Below are positions 45,447-53,947 of a DNA stretch of 64,000 nucleotides, piece by piece. How positions within the stretch are numbered: the stretch's first letter is position 1; the number at the start of each line of letters is the position of its first letter. A model generated the notes under the pieces. The model did not search any database and was not told the DNA's origin. It saw only the letters and a program-made list of their open reading frames with translations. Where the stretch lies: NCBI GenBank assembly GCA_023957235.1, contig JAMLHI010000006.1, positions 170,938 to 234,937 of the forward strand, in the 5' to 3' direction. This DNA comes from Chitinophagales bacterium. GTDB taxonomy: Bacteria; Bacteroidota; Bacteroidia; Chitinophagales; JADIYW01. The position numbers were made by a program, and so were the translations under genes.

Positions 45447-46154
45447 ATGGGACGTGCGTTTGAATACAGAAAGGCGACAAAATTTGCTCGTTGGGACAAG
45501 ATGGCCAAGCAATTTACTAGAGCAGGAAGAGAAATTGTTATAGCTGTTAAAGCTGGTGGACCTGATCCAGAATATAATCCAGGTCTTCGTAGAGCAATAC
45601 AAAATGCTAAGGGTGTCAGTATGCCCAAAGATAGGATAGATGCAGCCATTAAAAGGGCTTCTTCTAAAGAGGAAAAGGACTATACTGAAATTGTATATGA
45701 AGGGATGGGGCCTCATGGAGTGGCGATTGTCATAGAAACTGCCACAGATAATCCTACTAGAACTGTTGCCAATGTAAGATCAATATTTAATAAAAAGGGA
45801 GGCAGCCTTGGCACATCAGGAATGCATGATTTTTTATTTAGTAGAAAAGGTGTATTTAAATTTAAGGCTGACAATATTGATATAGAAGAATTGGAGTTAA
45901 ATTTAATTGATGCCGGTCTGGAAAATCTCGAACAAGAAGAAGAAATGATTATAGCTTATTCTGCATTTCAAGATTTCGGCTCTTTACAAAAAGCTCTGGA
46001 AGAAAATGGAATTGAAGTGACTACTGCTGAATTGCAGAGGATACCAACAATTTTCAAAGAGTTGTCAGAAGAACATACGGATGAAATATTAGATTTAATT
46101 GACCGCCTCGAACAAGATGATGATGTACAGACAGTATATCACAACCTCGCATAA
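45447..46154 (+). CDS. YebC/PmpR-family regulator
   Basis: A 235-residue member of the YebC/TACO1 family, cytoplasmic proteins described as DNA-binding regulators and, for several members, as translation factors that relieve ribosome stalling at proline stretches. It opens GRAFEYRKATKFARWDKMAKQF, then AGGPDPEYNPGLRRAIQNAK, MPKDRIDAAIKRA, and the YEGMGPHGVAIVIE domain-II segment. The N-terminal AGHSKW is replaced by GRAFEY, the YeeN-like variant. The gene has a good promoter and is followed by a strong symmetrical terminator. Confidence 0.9.
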   Translation: MGRAFEYRKATKFARWDKMAKQFTRAGREIVIAVKAGGPDPEYNPGLRRAIQNAKGVSMPKDRIDAAIKRASSKEEKDYTEIVYEGMGPHGVAIVIETATDNPTRTVANVRSIFNKKGGSLGTSGMHDFLFSRKGVFKFKADNIDIEELELNLIDAGLENLEQEEEMIIAYSAFQDFGSLQKALEENGIEVTTAELQRIPTIFKELSEEHTDEILDLIDRLEQDDDVQTVYHNLA

Positions 46155-46182
46155 TTAGATCTTTTTTATATAGGAATATTGG

Positions 46183-46214
46183 ATAAATAGGGTATCGTTG
46201 GATACCCTATTTAT
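46183..46214. terminator. Bidirectional hairpin terminator between convergent genes
   Basis: A perfect 14-bp stem (46183-46196 with 46201-46214) and a GTTG loop. It is followed by an A/T-rich tail on the plus strand and overlaps the stop codon of the minus-strand transporter gene at 46211. It can serve both genes. Confidence 0.75.
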
Positions 46215-47227
46215 ATTTTAATGTTAGTAAATTCTTTTGCATACAAATGGACTAGTAACAACAGTAGAGATAAGAGTGTAGGACCAAATATCAATCCGAC
46301 AAATCCGAATATCTTCACTCCAATAATCACTCCTAATATGGTTATGAGAGGGTGAACATTCGCAATTTTTTTCTGTAAAATAAAGCGAACGACATTGTCA
46401 ATATTGGTAATAATAATCCCTCCATATAACAACAAGCCAATTCCTGAACTGATTTGATCATGTGCAAAAAATAACAGACTCAAGGGTATCCATATTATCA
46501 TTGTCCCTATCATTGGTATGACGGATGTGATTGCTGTGAGAAGTGCCATTAGAAAAGGGGTATTTACACCAAAAATCAAATAGCCTATTAAAGCAAATAT
46601 TCCTTGAATTAGTGCTAATAATGGAATTACAATGGCATTTGAAATGATCATTTCTTTGGCTTTATTTCCTACAATTTTGGTATTAGTTTCATGCATAGGG
46701 AAAAGTTCTTTAACGAAACTTTCCATTTTTCTACTATTGACAAACATGAAAAAAAGCGAAAAATACATGAGTGCAAAATTCATTACCACCAATAAAGTAC
46801 TACCCAGCATATTAGGAAGGAATTTAGAAATAGGGACCTGAATATGCTGAATGATTTCTGGTGATAGAATTTCTTTTCCTGTCCATTCTATTATCTTTTG
46901 ATTCAATACATTCCATTGGGCAATAATTGGTTCTGGATGACTGATGAAATAGGTAATTTTATCAATGAGTATATAACCCATAAAAGTAAATGGAACTAAA
47001 AGTAATACTGTTGCCGCAAGCATGATGACAATAGCACATAAGGTACCATTCCATTTTTTTTCTTCCACTAATTTTCTGTAGATATCTTTAAATAAAATAT
47101 ATAAAGTTAAAGCACCTAAAAAACCACTGAGGTACGTAATTAAATTCTGAATAACCAAAAATGCTATCGCTAAGATGAGCGAAAGCAAGAATATTTGCTT
47201 CAGTTTCTGATTGTCCAAAGTCGCCAT
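46211..47227 (-). CDS. AI-2E family transporter (PerM/TqsA type)
   Basis: A 338-residue inner-membrane protein with about seven to eight helices, formerly UPF0118. Family members have been described as autoinducer-2 exporters or sodium/proton antiporters, so the substrate is open. Recognisable parts are the central soluble stretch around 95-150, FALIGYLIFGVNTPFLMALLTA, the conserved TSVIPMIGTMIIWIPLSL, and the late HPLITILGVIIG with GLIFGPTLL. It is divergent from dnaX with 81 bases between. Confidence 0.85.
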   Translation of the reverse strand: MATLDNQKLKQIFLLSLILAIAFLVIQNLITYLSGFLGALTLYILFKDIYRKLVEEKKWNGTLCAIVIMLAATVLLLVPFTFMGYILIDKITYFISHPEPIIAQWNVLNQKIIEWTGKEILSPEIIQHIQVPISKFLPNMLGSTLLVVMNFALMYFSLFFMFVNSRKMESFVKELFPMHETNTKIVGNKAKEMIISNAIVIPLLALIQGIFALIGYLIFGVNTPFLMALLTAITSVIPMIGTMIIWIPLSLLFFAHDQISSGIGLLLYGGIIITNIDNVVRFILQKKIANVHPLITILGVIIGVKIFGFVGLIFGPTLLSLLLLLVHLYAKEFTNIKI

Positions 47228-47308
47228 GCTATCTTTTTATTACAAAGTAATTTATTTTTTTTATTTATTGCTTATATCTTTCAAAGGTTATAGTATCTTT
47301 AAAACTTT

Positions 47309-48460
47309 ATGCAACAATACGTCGTTTCAGCAAGGAAATATAGGCCCAGTAGATTTGAAGATGTAATAGGGCAGGAGCAAGTAACTGTTACTTTGCGCAA
47401 AGCATTAAAATCAGGTCAATTGGCTCAGTCATTTTTATTCTGTGGTCCAAGAGGAGTAGGAAAGACAACTTGTGCTAGAATATTGGCAAAAGCAATTAAT
47501 TGTGAGCATCCAGATGAAAACTTTGAACCTTGTAACCAATGTAATTCTTGTTCTTCATTTAATGTCAATGCTTCATTTAATATTCATGAATTGGATGCAG
47601 CTTCTAATAACTCTGTTGACGATATTAGAAATTTGGTTGATCAAGTTCGCTTTGCTCCCCAGGGTGGGAAATATAAAGTATATATCATAGATGAGGTTCA
47701 CATGCTTTCTTCTCAAGCTTTTAATGCTTTTCTAAAGACATTAGAAGAACCCCCTCATTATGCTATTTTTATTTTAGCTACTACTGAAAAGCATAAAATA
47801 ATTCCGACAATACTTTCACGTTGTCAAATTTTTGATTTTAAGCGAATTTCAAATAATAGTATTGTCGATAATTTAAAAGCGATTGCTCAGGCTGAAAATA
47901 TTCAAGCAGAGGATCAAGCCTTGCATATTATTGCTCAAAAATCAGATGGGGGAATGCGTGATGCACTTTCTTTGTTTGATAAAATATCTAGTTTTTCTGA
48001 TGGGATATTGACTTATAATGATGTTATCACTAATCTGAATATTTTAGATTATGATTATTTTTTCCAGTTGACAGACCATTTATTATTAGAAGATAGTTCT
48101 TCTATTTTGAAGATATTTGATGATATTATGAGTAGAGGATTTGACGGAGAGATGTTTTTAGTAGGTTTGTCTGAGCATTTTAGACAACTCTTAGTTGCTA
48201 AAGACCAGAAGATTATTAATCTTTTAGAAGCTTCAGAAGATTTAAAAAATAGATACCAAGTTCAAACAGCCAAAACGAATGAGAATTTCTTATTGAATGG
48301 ATTGAATATTCTTAATCAATGTGATATCAATTATAAAACATCTAGAAATAAAAGATTGCATATAGAATTGGCATTATTGAAAATTTGTTTTCTTAATACC
48401 CAGCTTGAAAATACCCTTGGAGTACTCAGTACTGAAAAAAAAAAGCTGACCAGCCAATAA
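47309..48460 (+). CDS. dnaX: DNA polymerase III subunit gamma (zero-frame product of dnaX)
   Basis: A clamp-loader ATPase of the replisome. The AAA+ domain has Walker A GPRGVGKT (46-53), the zinc-binding Cys65/75/78/81 cluster, DEVHML (128-133) and the SRC arginine-finger motif, followed by the collar domain III to about 370. The frame ends at TAA 48458-48460, a few codons after an A10 run, giving 383 residues: a gamma-like product without the tau C-terminus. The -1 frame continues without a stop to 49062 and completes a 584-residue protein. In E. coli the short form arises by frameshift; here the long form would. Confidence 0.92.
   Translation: MQQYVVSARKYRPSRFEDVIGQEQVTVTLRKALKSGQLAQSFLFCGPRGVGKTTCARILAKAINCEHPDENFEPCNQCNSCSSFNVNASFNIHELDAASNNSVDDIRNLVDQVRFAPQGGKYKVYIIDEVHMLSSQAFNAFLKTLEEPPHYAIFILATTEKHKIIPTILSRCQIFDFKRISNNSIVDNLKAIAQAENIQAEDQALHIIAQKSDGGMRDALSLFDKISSFSDGILTYNDVITNLNILDYDYFFQLTDHLLLEDSSSILKIFDDIMSRGFDGEMFLVGLSEHFRQLLVAKDQKIINLLEASEDLKNRYQVQTAKTNENFLLNGLNILNQCDINYKTSRNKRLHIELALLKICFLNTQLENTLGVLSTEKKKLTSQ
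48435..48445 (+). other. A10-G slippery site in dnaX (candidate frameshift or transcriptional slippage)
   Basis: The zero frame reads GAA AAA AAA AAG CTG, so it contains the heptamer A AAA AAG (48439-48445), identical to the E. coli dnaX slip site. A -1 slip, or one extra A in the mRNA, moves into the frame GCT GAC CAG that stays open to 49062. A small palindrome (AGTAC-TCA-GTACT, 48421-48433) lies just upstream. A strong downstream stem-loop is not obvious. An assembly error (true run of A11) would also explain it. Confidence 0.7.
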
Positions 48461-49062
48461 TTTCAGAGAAAGTTCCAAATTCTGAAGCAAATAAATTATT
48501 TCAGACTGATTCAGAAAAACCTGCTCAAAATAACCATCAAAAGACTTCATCTCAAGAAACGATTGCTTTGGAGTCGGCGAATGAATCATCAGGATTTCCT
48601 ACTAGACAGCGAAGTAAAAATCAAAATTCAGTATTGTCTGGGATACTGAATCATCAAATAAAGCAACAAGATAAAATAGAAAGATTATTGCCTTCCCAAG
48701 AAGTGATTGCTAATCTTTGGAATGAATTTTTAGAATCAGGCAAGGAAAAACTGGATTCTTTTTTTATGAGTTTTGCAAATACTTCTCAGGTACTTTGGAA
48801 AGAACCTAATATTATTTGCTTTGAACTGCCAAGCAATATCGCTCAAGGTACTTTTAATCACCATAAAGTTCATTTCTCAATGTTCTTTAGTGAAAGATTA
48901 TTAAATGTAAATCAACTTACTTTTGAATATAATGTTGTAAAATCTATAGAAGAGGAAGAACCCAAATCAAAAGCATATACACTAAAAGAAAGAATAGATG
49001 AAGCAATATTAACAAATCCTGCAATTCAAGTGTTAATAGATAAATTTGATTTAGATTTTTAA
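48445..49062 (+). CDS. dnaX: Tau-specific C-terminal part of DnaX (-1 frame)
   Basis: 205 codons readable only after a -1 shift at the A10 run. The first 60 or so residues are a polar linker rich in Gln, Ser, Asn and Lys, as in tau domain IV. The rest (VIANLWNEFLESGKEKLDSF, then ICFELPSNIAQGTF, a helical end) resembles the C-terminal domain of Bacteroidota gamma/tau proteins, which contacts polymerase. An internal ATG at 48568 exists but would drop the linker and has no Shine-Dalgarno sequence, so separate translation is less likely. The next gene follows four bases after the stop. Confidence 0.7.
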   Translation, partial: ADQPIISEKVPNSEANKLFQTDSEKPAQNNHQKTSSQETIALESANESSGFPTRQRSKNQNSVLSGILNHQIKQQDKIERLLPSQEVIANLWNEFLESGKEKLDSFFMSFANTSQVLWKEPNIICFELPSNIAQGTFNHHKVHFSMFFSERLLNVNQLTFEYNVVKSIEEEEPKSKAYTLKERIDEAILTNPAIQVLIDKFDLDF

Positions 49063-49066
49063 TGAT

Positions 49067-49426
49067 ATGAAGAAGACTTTGGTAATAGGAGCAAGTGAGC
49101 ATCCTGAAAGGTATAGCTATAAAGCTGTAAAAATGCTCAGAGATTTTGATCATGAAGTAAAAGCTCTGGGTGTTAGAGATGGAGTTATTGGAGATGTGGA
49201 GATTGAAACCGTAGCTCCACAAGATCAAGATTTTGATACAGTTACAATGTATTTGAATCCTACTAGACAAAAAGATGTTGAAGATTATATCTTATCTCTC
49301 AAACCTAAGCGAATTATTTTTAATCCAGGAACTGAAAATATTGAGTTTGAAAAGAAAGCGGCAAGTCAAGGAATTGATGTTGTAGAGGCTTGTACTTTGG
49401 TTATGTTGCGCTCTCATCAGTATTAA
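49067..49426 (+). CDS. CoA-binding domain protein (YccU-like)
   Basis: A 119-residue Rossmann-type CoA_binding_2 protein, similar to E. coli YccU. The opening KKTLVIGASEHPERYSYKAV has the GAS..P nucleotide-binding turn. LKPKRIIFNPGTEN and VVEACTLVMLRSHQY close the fold. The cellular role of this family is not known. It starts four bases after the dnaX frame ends and is followed by a lipoprotein gene one base later, so the three are probably co-transcribed. Confidence 0.82.
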   Translation: MKKTLVIGASEHPERYSYKAVKMLRDFDHEVKALGVRDGVIGDVEIETVAPQDQDFDTVTMYLNPTRQKDVEDYILSLKPKRIIFNPGTENIEFEKKAASQGIDVVEACTLVMLRSHQY

Positions 49427-49427
49427 A

Positions 49428-50288
49428 ATGTTGTGGAGTAAAAATTCTTTTAGCTTTTTTATATGTATCTGCCTGATTTTTGCTTCATGCAAAGAAAGAA
49501 AGGAGCATTCTGATGAAATAGAATTAAAATTAAAACTGGATAGCAATCAGGAGTTCATTACCCAGATGGAAATCAATCAAAGCATGGAATCAGAAGATAA
49601 TGGAGTAATATCTTTGATAGATCAACTTTTTGAATTTCGTTTGTCTTCAAAAGTGCTAAAGGATTCCTCTGATTTGTATCTTATTTCTAATACTTATCAA
49701 CAACTTAAAATCCACCAAACTCAATCTGAAGAGGATAATGAAGAAGTTGTCTTTATAGATACTGATGAAAATTATCCCCCAGAAACAGAATTGGAAAAAT
49801 ATTATTATCAGTTGAAAGGCAAATCTTATCTGACAACGATCAATTATTTAGGAGATGAAATTTCTTCTAGCTTGCTTGAACTCAATAAGTCAATAGGTGC
49901 AGAAAAATTTAATTCGCCATTCCAAAAAATATTTCAATATGGTGTATATATGCCAGAATTTCCGCTGAAAGAAAAGGATGTATGGTTTAAAGAAATTTCT
50001 TTTAAAGATTCTTTAGTCAGTGTTTCAGGAAATATTCAATATCAATTGGATACTTGGGATGATCAAGCTATTTATTTGAGTATTCATAGTTTATTAAAAG
50101 GGCGTTACAATCAATTTATTCAAGGCGAACAAATCAAATTGGAGCAAGAGGGAAGTATCGTGTTGTATAGAAAATCTTGTTGGATGAAAGAAGCCAATAT
50201 TCATCAGAAAATATTTTGGATAGATGAAAACTCAAAAGAAAGTAATATGATTGGAGATGTTAAGATTTCTTCTCAATTGGTCAACTAA
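49428..50288 (+). CDS. Predicted lipoprotein of unknown function (286 aa)
   Basis: The lipoprotein signal MLWSKNSFSFFICICLIFASC places Cys21 at the lipidation site. The mature part begins with a charged stretch (ERKEHSDEIELKLKL) and has strand-rich segments: ITQMEINQSMES, LPLKEKDVW-like FPLKEKDVWFKE, and a C-terminal GSIVLYRKSC. This pattern resembles the Bacteroidota DUF6263-type lipoproteins, but I am not certain. It is probably in an operon with dnaX and the CoA-binding gene. Its stop overlaps the end of the convergent transporter gene by eight bases. Confidence 0.7.
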   Translation: MLWSKNSFSFFICICLIFASCKERKEHSDEIELKLKLDSNQEFITQMEINQSMESEDNGVISLIDQLFEFRLSSKVLKDSSDLYLISNTYQQLKIHQTQSEEDNEEVVFIDTDENYPPETELEKYYYQLKGKSYLTTINYLGDEISSSLLELNKSIGAEKFNSPFQKIFQYGVYMPEFPLKEKDVWFKEISFKDSLVSVSGNIQYQLDTWDDQAIYLSIHSLLKGRYNQFIQGEQIKLEQEGSIVLYRKSCWMKEANIHQKIFWIDENSKESNMIGDVKISSQLVN

Positions 50289-51165
50289 TGGTTTTCTTTT
50301 TACTTCTTTTGTAAGTCAATAATGATTGTAATACAACTGCAAGCAACACTAATATCATTCCAATATAAAAGTGTCCTTCTAGCTCTTTGTTTTCTTTGAA
50401 GAGAATAAATGCCAATATTATGGAATAGATGGGTTCAAGATTATAAGTGAGATTGACAGTGAAAGCTGAAATGTTTTTCAATGATTCGTTGAATAAAATA
50501 TACAATACTACCGTACACAATATCGATAAGATGAAAATGTAAAGCCAATCTGTCATATTAGGAAATAAATATGTAGTAGGATTCATTTTTAAATATAAGG
50601 GCATGACCAAAGTCAAAAATATAGTGCCTGCGCTTATCTGATAGAAGTTCAGAGTCGTTGAATCATATTTCTTGACTAAATCTTCATTGAAAATTGTATA
50701 TAGTGCTGAAAACAATGAAGAGGCGATTCCTAATAATATTCCAAAACGATATTGGATGTCAAAATGGAAAATGAGGATGATGCCAGAAAGAGTAATGAGG
50801 CTTAATGCAATTTCTAAAAGGTTGAATTTTTGCTTTTTGATAATAGGATGTAAAATAGAGGTATTGAATCCTGTAAGTCCAAAACAGACAACTGCTATAG
50901 ATACATTGGAATATTTAATACTGGCAAAAAATAGCAACCAATGAATAGTTAAAATAATTCCTGATTTTGAAATGGATAATATATCTTTTATTGGATAGCT
51001 GATTTTTGACTGCTTATATATCAATATTCCTCCCAGAACTATACTCGCCAGTAAAATTCTATACCAGACCAATAAGCCTTCATTGAGCTGTATAAGTCTG
51101 CCAAAAATACCTGTTAATCCAGCTAAGAGTACAGAAAGGTGTAAATAGATATAAGCGTTTCTCAT
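50281..51165 (-). CDS. EamA/DMT-family transporter
   Basis: A 294-residue inner-membrane transporter of the drug/metabolite superfamily with ten helices in two EamA repeats (about 5-130 and 145-285). Typical motifs are WYRILLASIVLGGILI in repeat one and LTYNLEPIYSIILAFILFKE in repeat two, with a basic C-terminus (YKRSKKK). The substrate is unknown. A -7-like TAAATTTG (51179-51186, minus) ends 13 bases before the ATG. The gene overlaps the convergent lipoprotein gene by eight bases. Confidence 0.83.
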   Translation of the reverse strand: MRNAYIYLHLSVLLAGLTGIFGRLIQLNEGLLVWYRILLASIVLGGILIYKQSKISYPIKDILSISKSGIILTIHWLLFFASIKYSNVSIAVVCFGLTGFNTSILHPIIKKQKFNLLEIALSLITLSGIILIFHFDIQYRFGILLGIASSLFSALYTIFNEDLVKKYDSTTLNFYQISAGTIFLTLVMPLYLKMNPTTYLFPNMTDWLYIFILSILCTVVLYILFNESLKNISAFTVNLTYNLEPIYSIILAFILFKENKELEGHFYIGMILVLLAVVLQSLLTYKRSKKKTIS

Positions 51166-51373
51166 TTCAAAATCTCTGCAAATTTACAAGGGTTTTTTAA
51201 AAACGTAATGAGGAAGAGATGAATGTCTTATCAAATCTCATTAGAAGTAGAAAATGATTCAAAAAATCAAGAAGAAGATTAAAATAATCACAATTTAATG
51301 GCAATGTTCTATAGTATTTTTTGATTTTGATAATTGTTATGCCATTTTTGTAATAATCAAATTAAATCTTCTG

Positions 51374-52408
51374 ATGCTTTCAAGATTTGGCAAAAATCCT
51401 TATGGTGAAATATTAGATAGAATACTTCATTCCAGTAATTATATCAAAGGTGCTTTCAGAAATAGAGAGCGCATGAGTGAGGATTTGAAAATGAAGCACC
51501 CGACAAAAATTTTATATGGATTCATAACACAACGCAGTCAGATGAATCCTTCCAAGGTGATACCTACTTATTCAGATTCATTATTGGGTAATAATTCTGA
51601 AGAACCTTCTTTCTTATGGCTTGGACATTCTTCATACTTCTTATTTTGGAAATCTTATACTATTTTAGTTGATCCTATATTGAGTGATAATGCTTCTCCT
51701 GTGTATAAAACTAACCTTGCATTCAAGGGCTCACAGGCTTATTCTGTTGATGAGATTCCTCCGATAGATATATTAATCATCACTCATGACCACTTTGACC
51801 ATTTGGATTATTATACGATTACAAAAATATATTCTCGAGTGAAATTTTTTGTTTGCCCTCTAGGAGTAGAGTCTCATCTTTTGTATTGGGGAGTGCCAAA
51901 AGAAAAAGTAGTCTCATTAGATTGGGATCAAACACATATTTTTGACCAAGACATCAAAATTACTTCACTTTCATCTCGTCATAATTCGGGTAGGACAACG
52001 GTAAGAAACCAGACCTTATGGAGTGCATTTTTTCTTCAATTGGGGAAATTTAAGCTCTTTTTGGCTGGAGATGGTGGCTATGGCGTACATTTTAAGACCA
52101 TTGGAGAATTATATGGCCCTTTTGATTTTGGAACCATAGAAAATGGCCAGTATAATACTGCTTGGCCAGCAAATCACATGTTTCCTCATCAGTCTGTACA
52201 GGCAGCATTGGATTTAAAATTGGAAGTTGCAGTACCTATCCACTGGGGAAAGTTTGCATTGTCATATTATCACAAATGGAATGAGCCCGTCAATGAATTT
52301 GTAAAATTAGCAGAAGAACGCAAACTCAATTATTCAGTACCACAAATTGGACAATTGTACCACATTTATCAAAATTTTGCTCAAACCCAATGGTGGAATT
52401 TTAAATAA
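51374..52408 (+). CDS. MBL-fold hydrolase (UlaG/NAPE-PLD-like)
   Basis: A 344-residue cytoplasmic metallo-beta-lactamase-fold protein with no signal peptide. The metal motif HDHFDHLD (about 137-144), a His in SSRHNSGRT, an Asp in LFLAGDGGYG, and a late His in VPIHWGKFALS are present, which is the full set of ligands. The order, together with LWLGHSSYFLFWKSYTILVDP, resembles NAPE-phospholipase D-like enzymes. The substrate is unknown. It differs clearly from the anchored MBL protein at 33.5 kb. It is convergent with the FAD-oxidase-like gene, eight bases apart. Confidence 0.83.
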   Translation: MLSRFGKNPYGEILDRILHSSNYIKGAFRNRERMSEDLKMKHPTKILYGFITQRSQMNPSKVIPTYSDSLLGNNSEEPSFLWLGHSSYFLFWKSYTILVDPILSDNASPVYKTNLAFKGSQAYSVDEIPPIDILIITHDHFDHLDYYTITKIYSRVKFFVCPLGVESHLLYWGVPKEKVVSLDWDQTHIFDQDIKITSLSSRHNSGRTTVRNQTLWSAFFLQLGKFKLFLAGDGGYGVHFKTIGELYGPFDFGTIENGQYNTAWPANHMFPHQSVQAALDLKLEVAVPIHWGKFALSYYHKWNEPVNEFVKLAEERKLNYSVPQIGQLYHIYQNFAQTQWWNFK

Positions 52409-52415
52409 ATTTGAC

Positions 52416-53936
52416 CTAAATTATTGTATTGTTTGGATCAATAAGATTTTTAATGTCAGAGATTAATTTGTCGTGTATTGATGTTGACATTTTTGGAATT
52501 GGACTTAAAAGAGCCTTTATATATGAATATGTTTGCTCATCGGCAAATTCAGTCTTTCTATATTGTCGTGGAGAAATGAAATAAATATCTATTTTAATAT
52601 TAGGATACTTAAATTCACTAAACTGTATATGATACTCTACTTTGTTGTTTTTATAGAATAATGGTTTTTCAAACCTTTTCTTTACCTCTCTATAATTATC
52701 TTCTATTTTGTTGAAGGGAATTATTTCAGAAATGTGGAAATTGTCTAATTCTGTATCTATCAATTTATCTTGAAAATATGGATAGCTCTCCATCCAAGAT
52801 ATTGCATTTTGAGATAGTTGATGAACACTTATTTTCCCTTGATTTTCTAAAATAATATCTTTTGCTTTTATGAGGACTGAGGATATACTATATTGATATT
52901 CAATAAATTCTAAAGAAAAGGCTATTGGCCTTAGAATGTCATCTTTGAAGATTAATTCTTCAGGATTTCTAAATAGTGTATTGAAAAAATCATAAGGAGT
53001 TTCCACGTTTTCAATTATTTCTTCTTGAATTAAGACACTACTAGGTTGATACTGATAAAAATGTGTTTTATTTGGAGAAATATTATTTTGTTCAAATGCT
53101 AATAAAATTTTTTCAACAGATTGCATGTCAGGCAACCAAGCGTTGATTTGTCTGATTGATTTGGCAATAGGACGAATGGATAATGTCATTTCATAAGGAA
53201 TGCTAGTGCTTGAATTTTGCAAGAAGAAATCTTTTAATCCGTTATCTTGAGAAGCAGTTATCAAACCTATTGGAGTTGCTACTCTCCATTGAATGACAGA
53301 AGATTTATAACTTGGACAGTTATTGAAAAGCTCTATAATGCTGAGATGTTCTTGTCCTCTGACATCAAATAGTAACTCATATCCATTGTCATTCAAATAT
53401 TTTTGAACGACAGCTACTTTGGCTCCAGCCTGAACACTTATTTGTTTTTCTGTTTTGTCCAAATGTTTGATTTTGTCCATATCTTCAAGACTGACAATTC
53501 CATACAATCTATTGGTAATGCTTTTGGACACCAATTTCATGTTTGATTTTAAGAAGCATTGTAAAGAAATATTATTTTCCTTTGCCTGAAAAAGTATTTG
53601 TAGGATTTCATTCTCATGAATAGGGATAAGAATAAAATCTGAAAATTTGATTTCAGCTAATTGAGACTTCCATTGCCAATAATTGTTTCCAAAGGTGTAT
53701 TTTATTCTTAAATCATTTTGAAACAAGATTCTTTTGGTTGTCATATTTGCAAAAACATCTCTTAGAAGTTTTTTTTGTTTTTCATTGACATCTGCAATAG
53801 GAAAATGGATTTGATGGACTTTCTTTTGTGTAGAAATCTCCCAATGAACATATAGCCTTTCAATCAGTTGCGCCCATTTCCGTTCAAAAGACTTTTCATT
53901 CGTTTCTTCCCATTTCCAATTTGGAATTTTCGCCAT
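52416..53936 (-). CDS. Divergent FAD-linked-oxidase-like protein, probably lacking FAD-binding loops
   Basis: 506 residues, no signal or membrane segment. Weak similarity to PCMH-type FAD oxidases (glycolate oxidase/alkyl-DHAP synthase type): FILIPIHENEILQILFQAKENNI resembles the first strand-helix of the domain, and GIVSLEDMDKI with SVQAGAKVAVVQKYLNDNGY resembles the segment after the FAD loop. However, the glycine-rich GGGTS-like loop is replaced by LQCFLKSNMKLVSK, and the GG-x-xA loop by IIELFNNCPSY. It may have lost FAD, or the similarity may be misleading. It lies 11 bases after the phoH stop, so the two are probably co-transcribed. Confidence 0.5.
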   Translation of the reverse strand: MAKIPNWKWEETNEKSFERKWAQLIERLYVHWEISTQKKVHQIHFPIADVNEKQKKLLRDVFANMTTKRILFQNDLRIKYTFGNNYWQWKSQLAEIKFSDFILIPIHENEILQILFQAKENNISLQCFLKSNMKLVSKSITNRLYGIVSLEDMDKIKHLDKTEKQISVQAGAKVAVVQKYLNDNGYELLFDVRGQEHLSIIELFNNCPSYKSSVIQWRVATPIGLITASQDNGLKDFFLQNSSTSIPYEMTLSIRPIAKSIRQINAWLPDMQSVEKILLAFEQNNISPNKTHFYQYQPSSVLIQEEIIENVETPYDFFNTLFRNPEELIFKDDILRPIAFSLEFIEYQYSISSVLIKAKDIILENQGKISVHQLSQNAISWMESYPYFQDKLIDTELDNFHISEIIPFNKIEDNYREVKKRFEKPLFYKNNKVEYHIQFSEFKYPNIKIDIYFISPRQYRKTEFADEQTYSYIKALLSPIPKMSTSIHDKLISDIKNLIDPNNTII

Positions 53937-53947
53937 AATATTTAATC

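Noticed and set aside
48568..49062. A separate small gene starting at ATG 48568 after dnaX
   Set aside because: The same frame is open back to the slip site with tau-like linker sequence, and no ribosome binding site precedes the ATG, so it is better read as the tau end.
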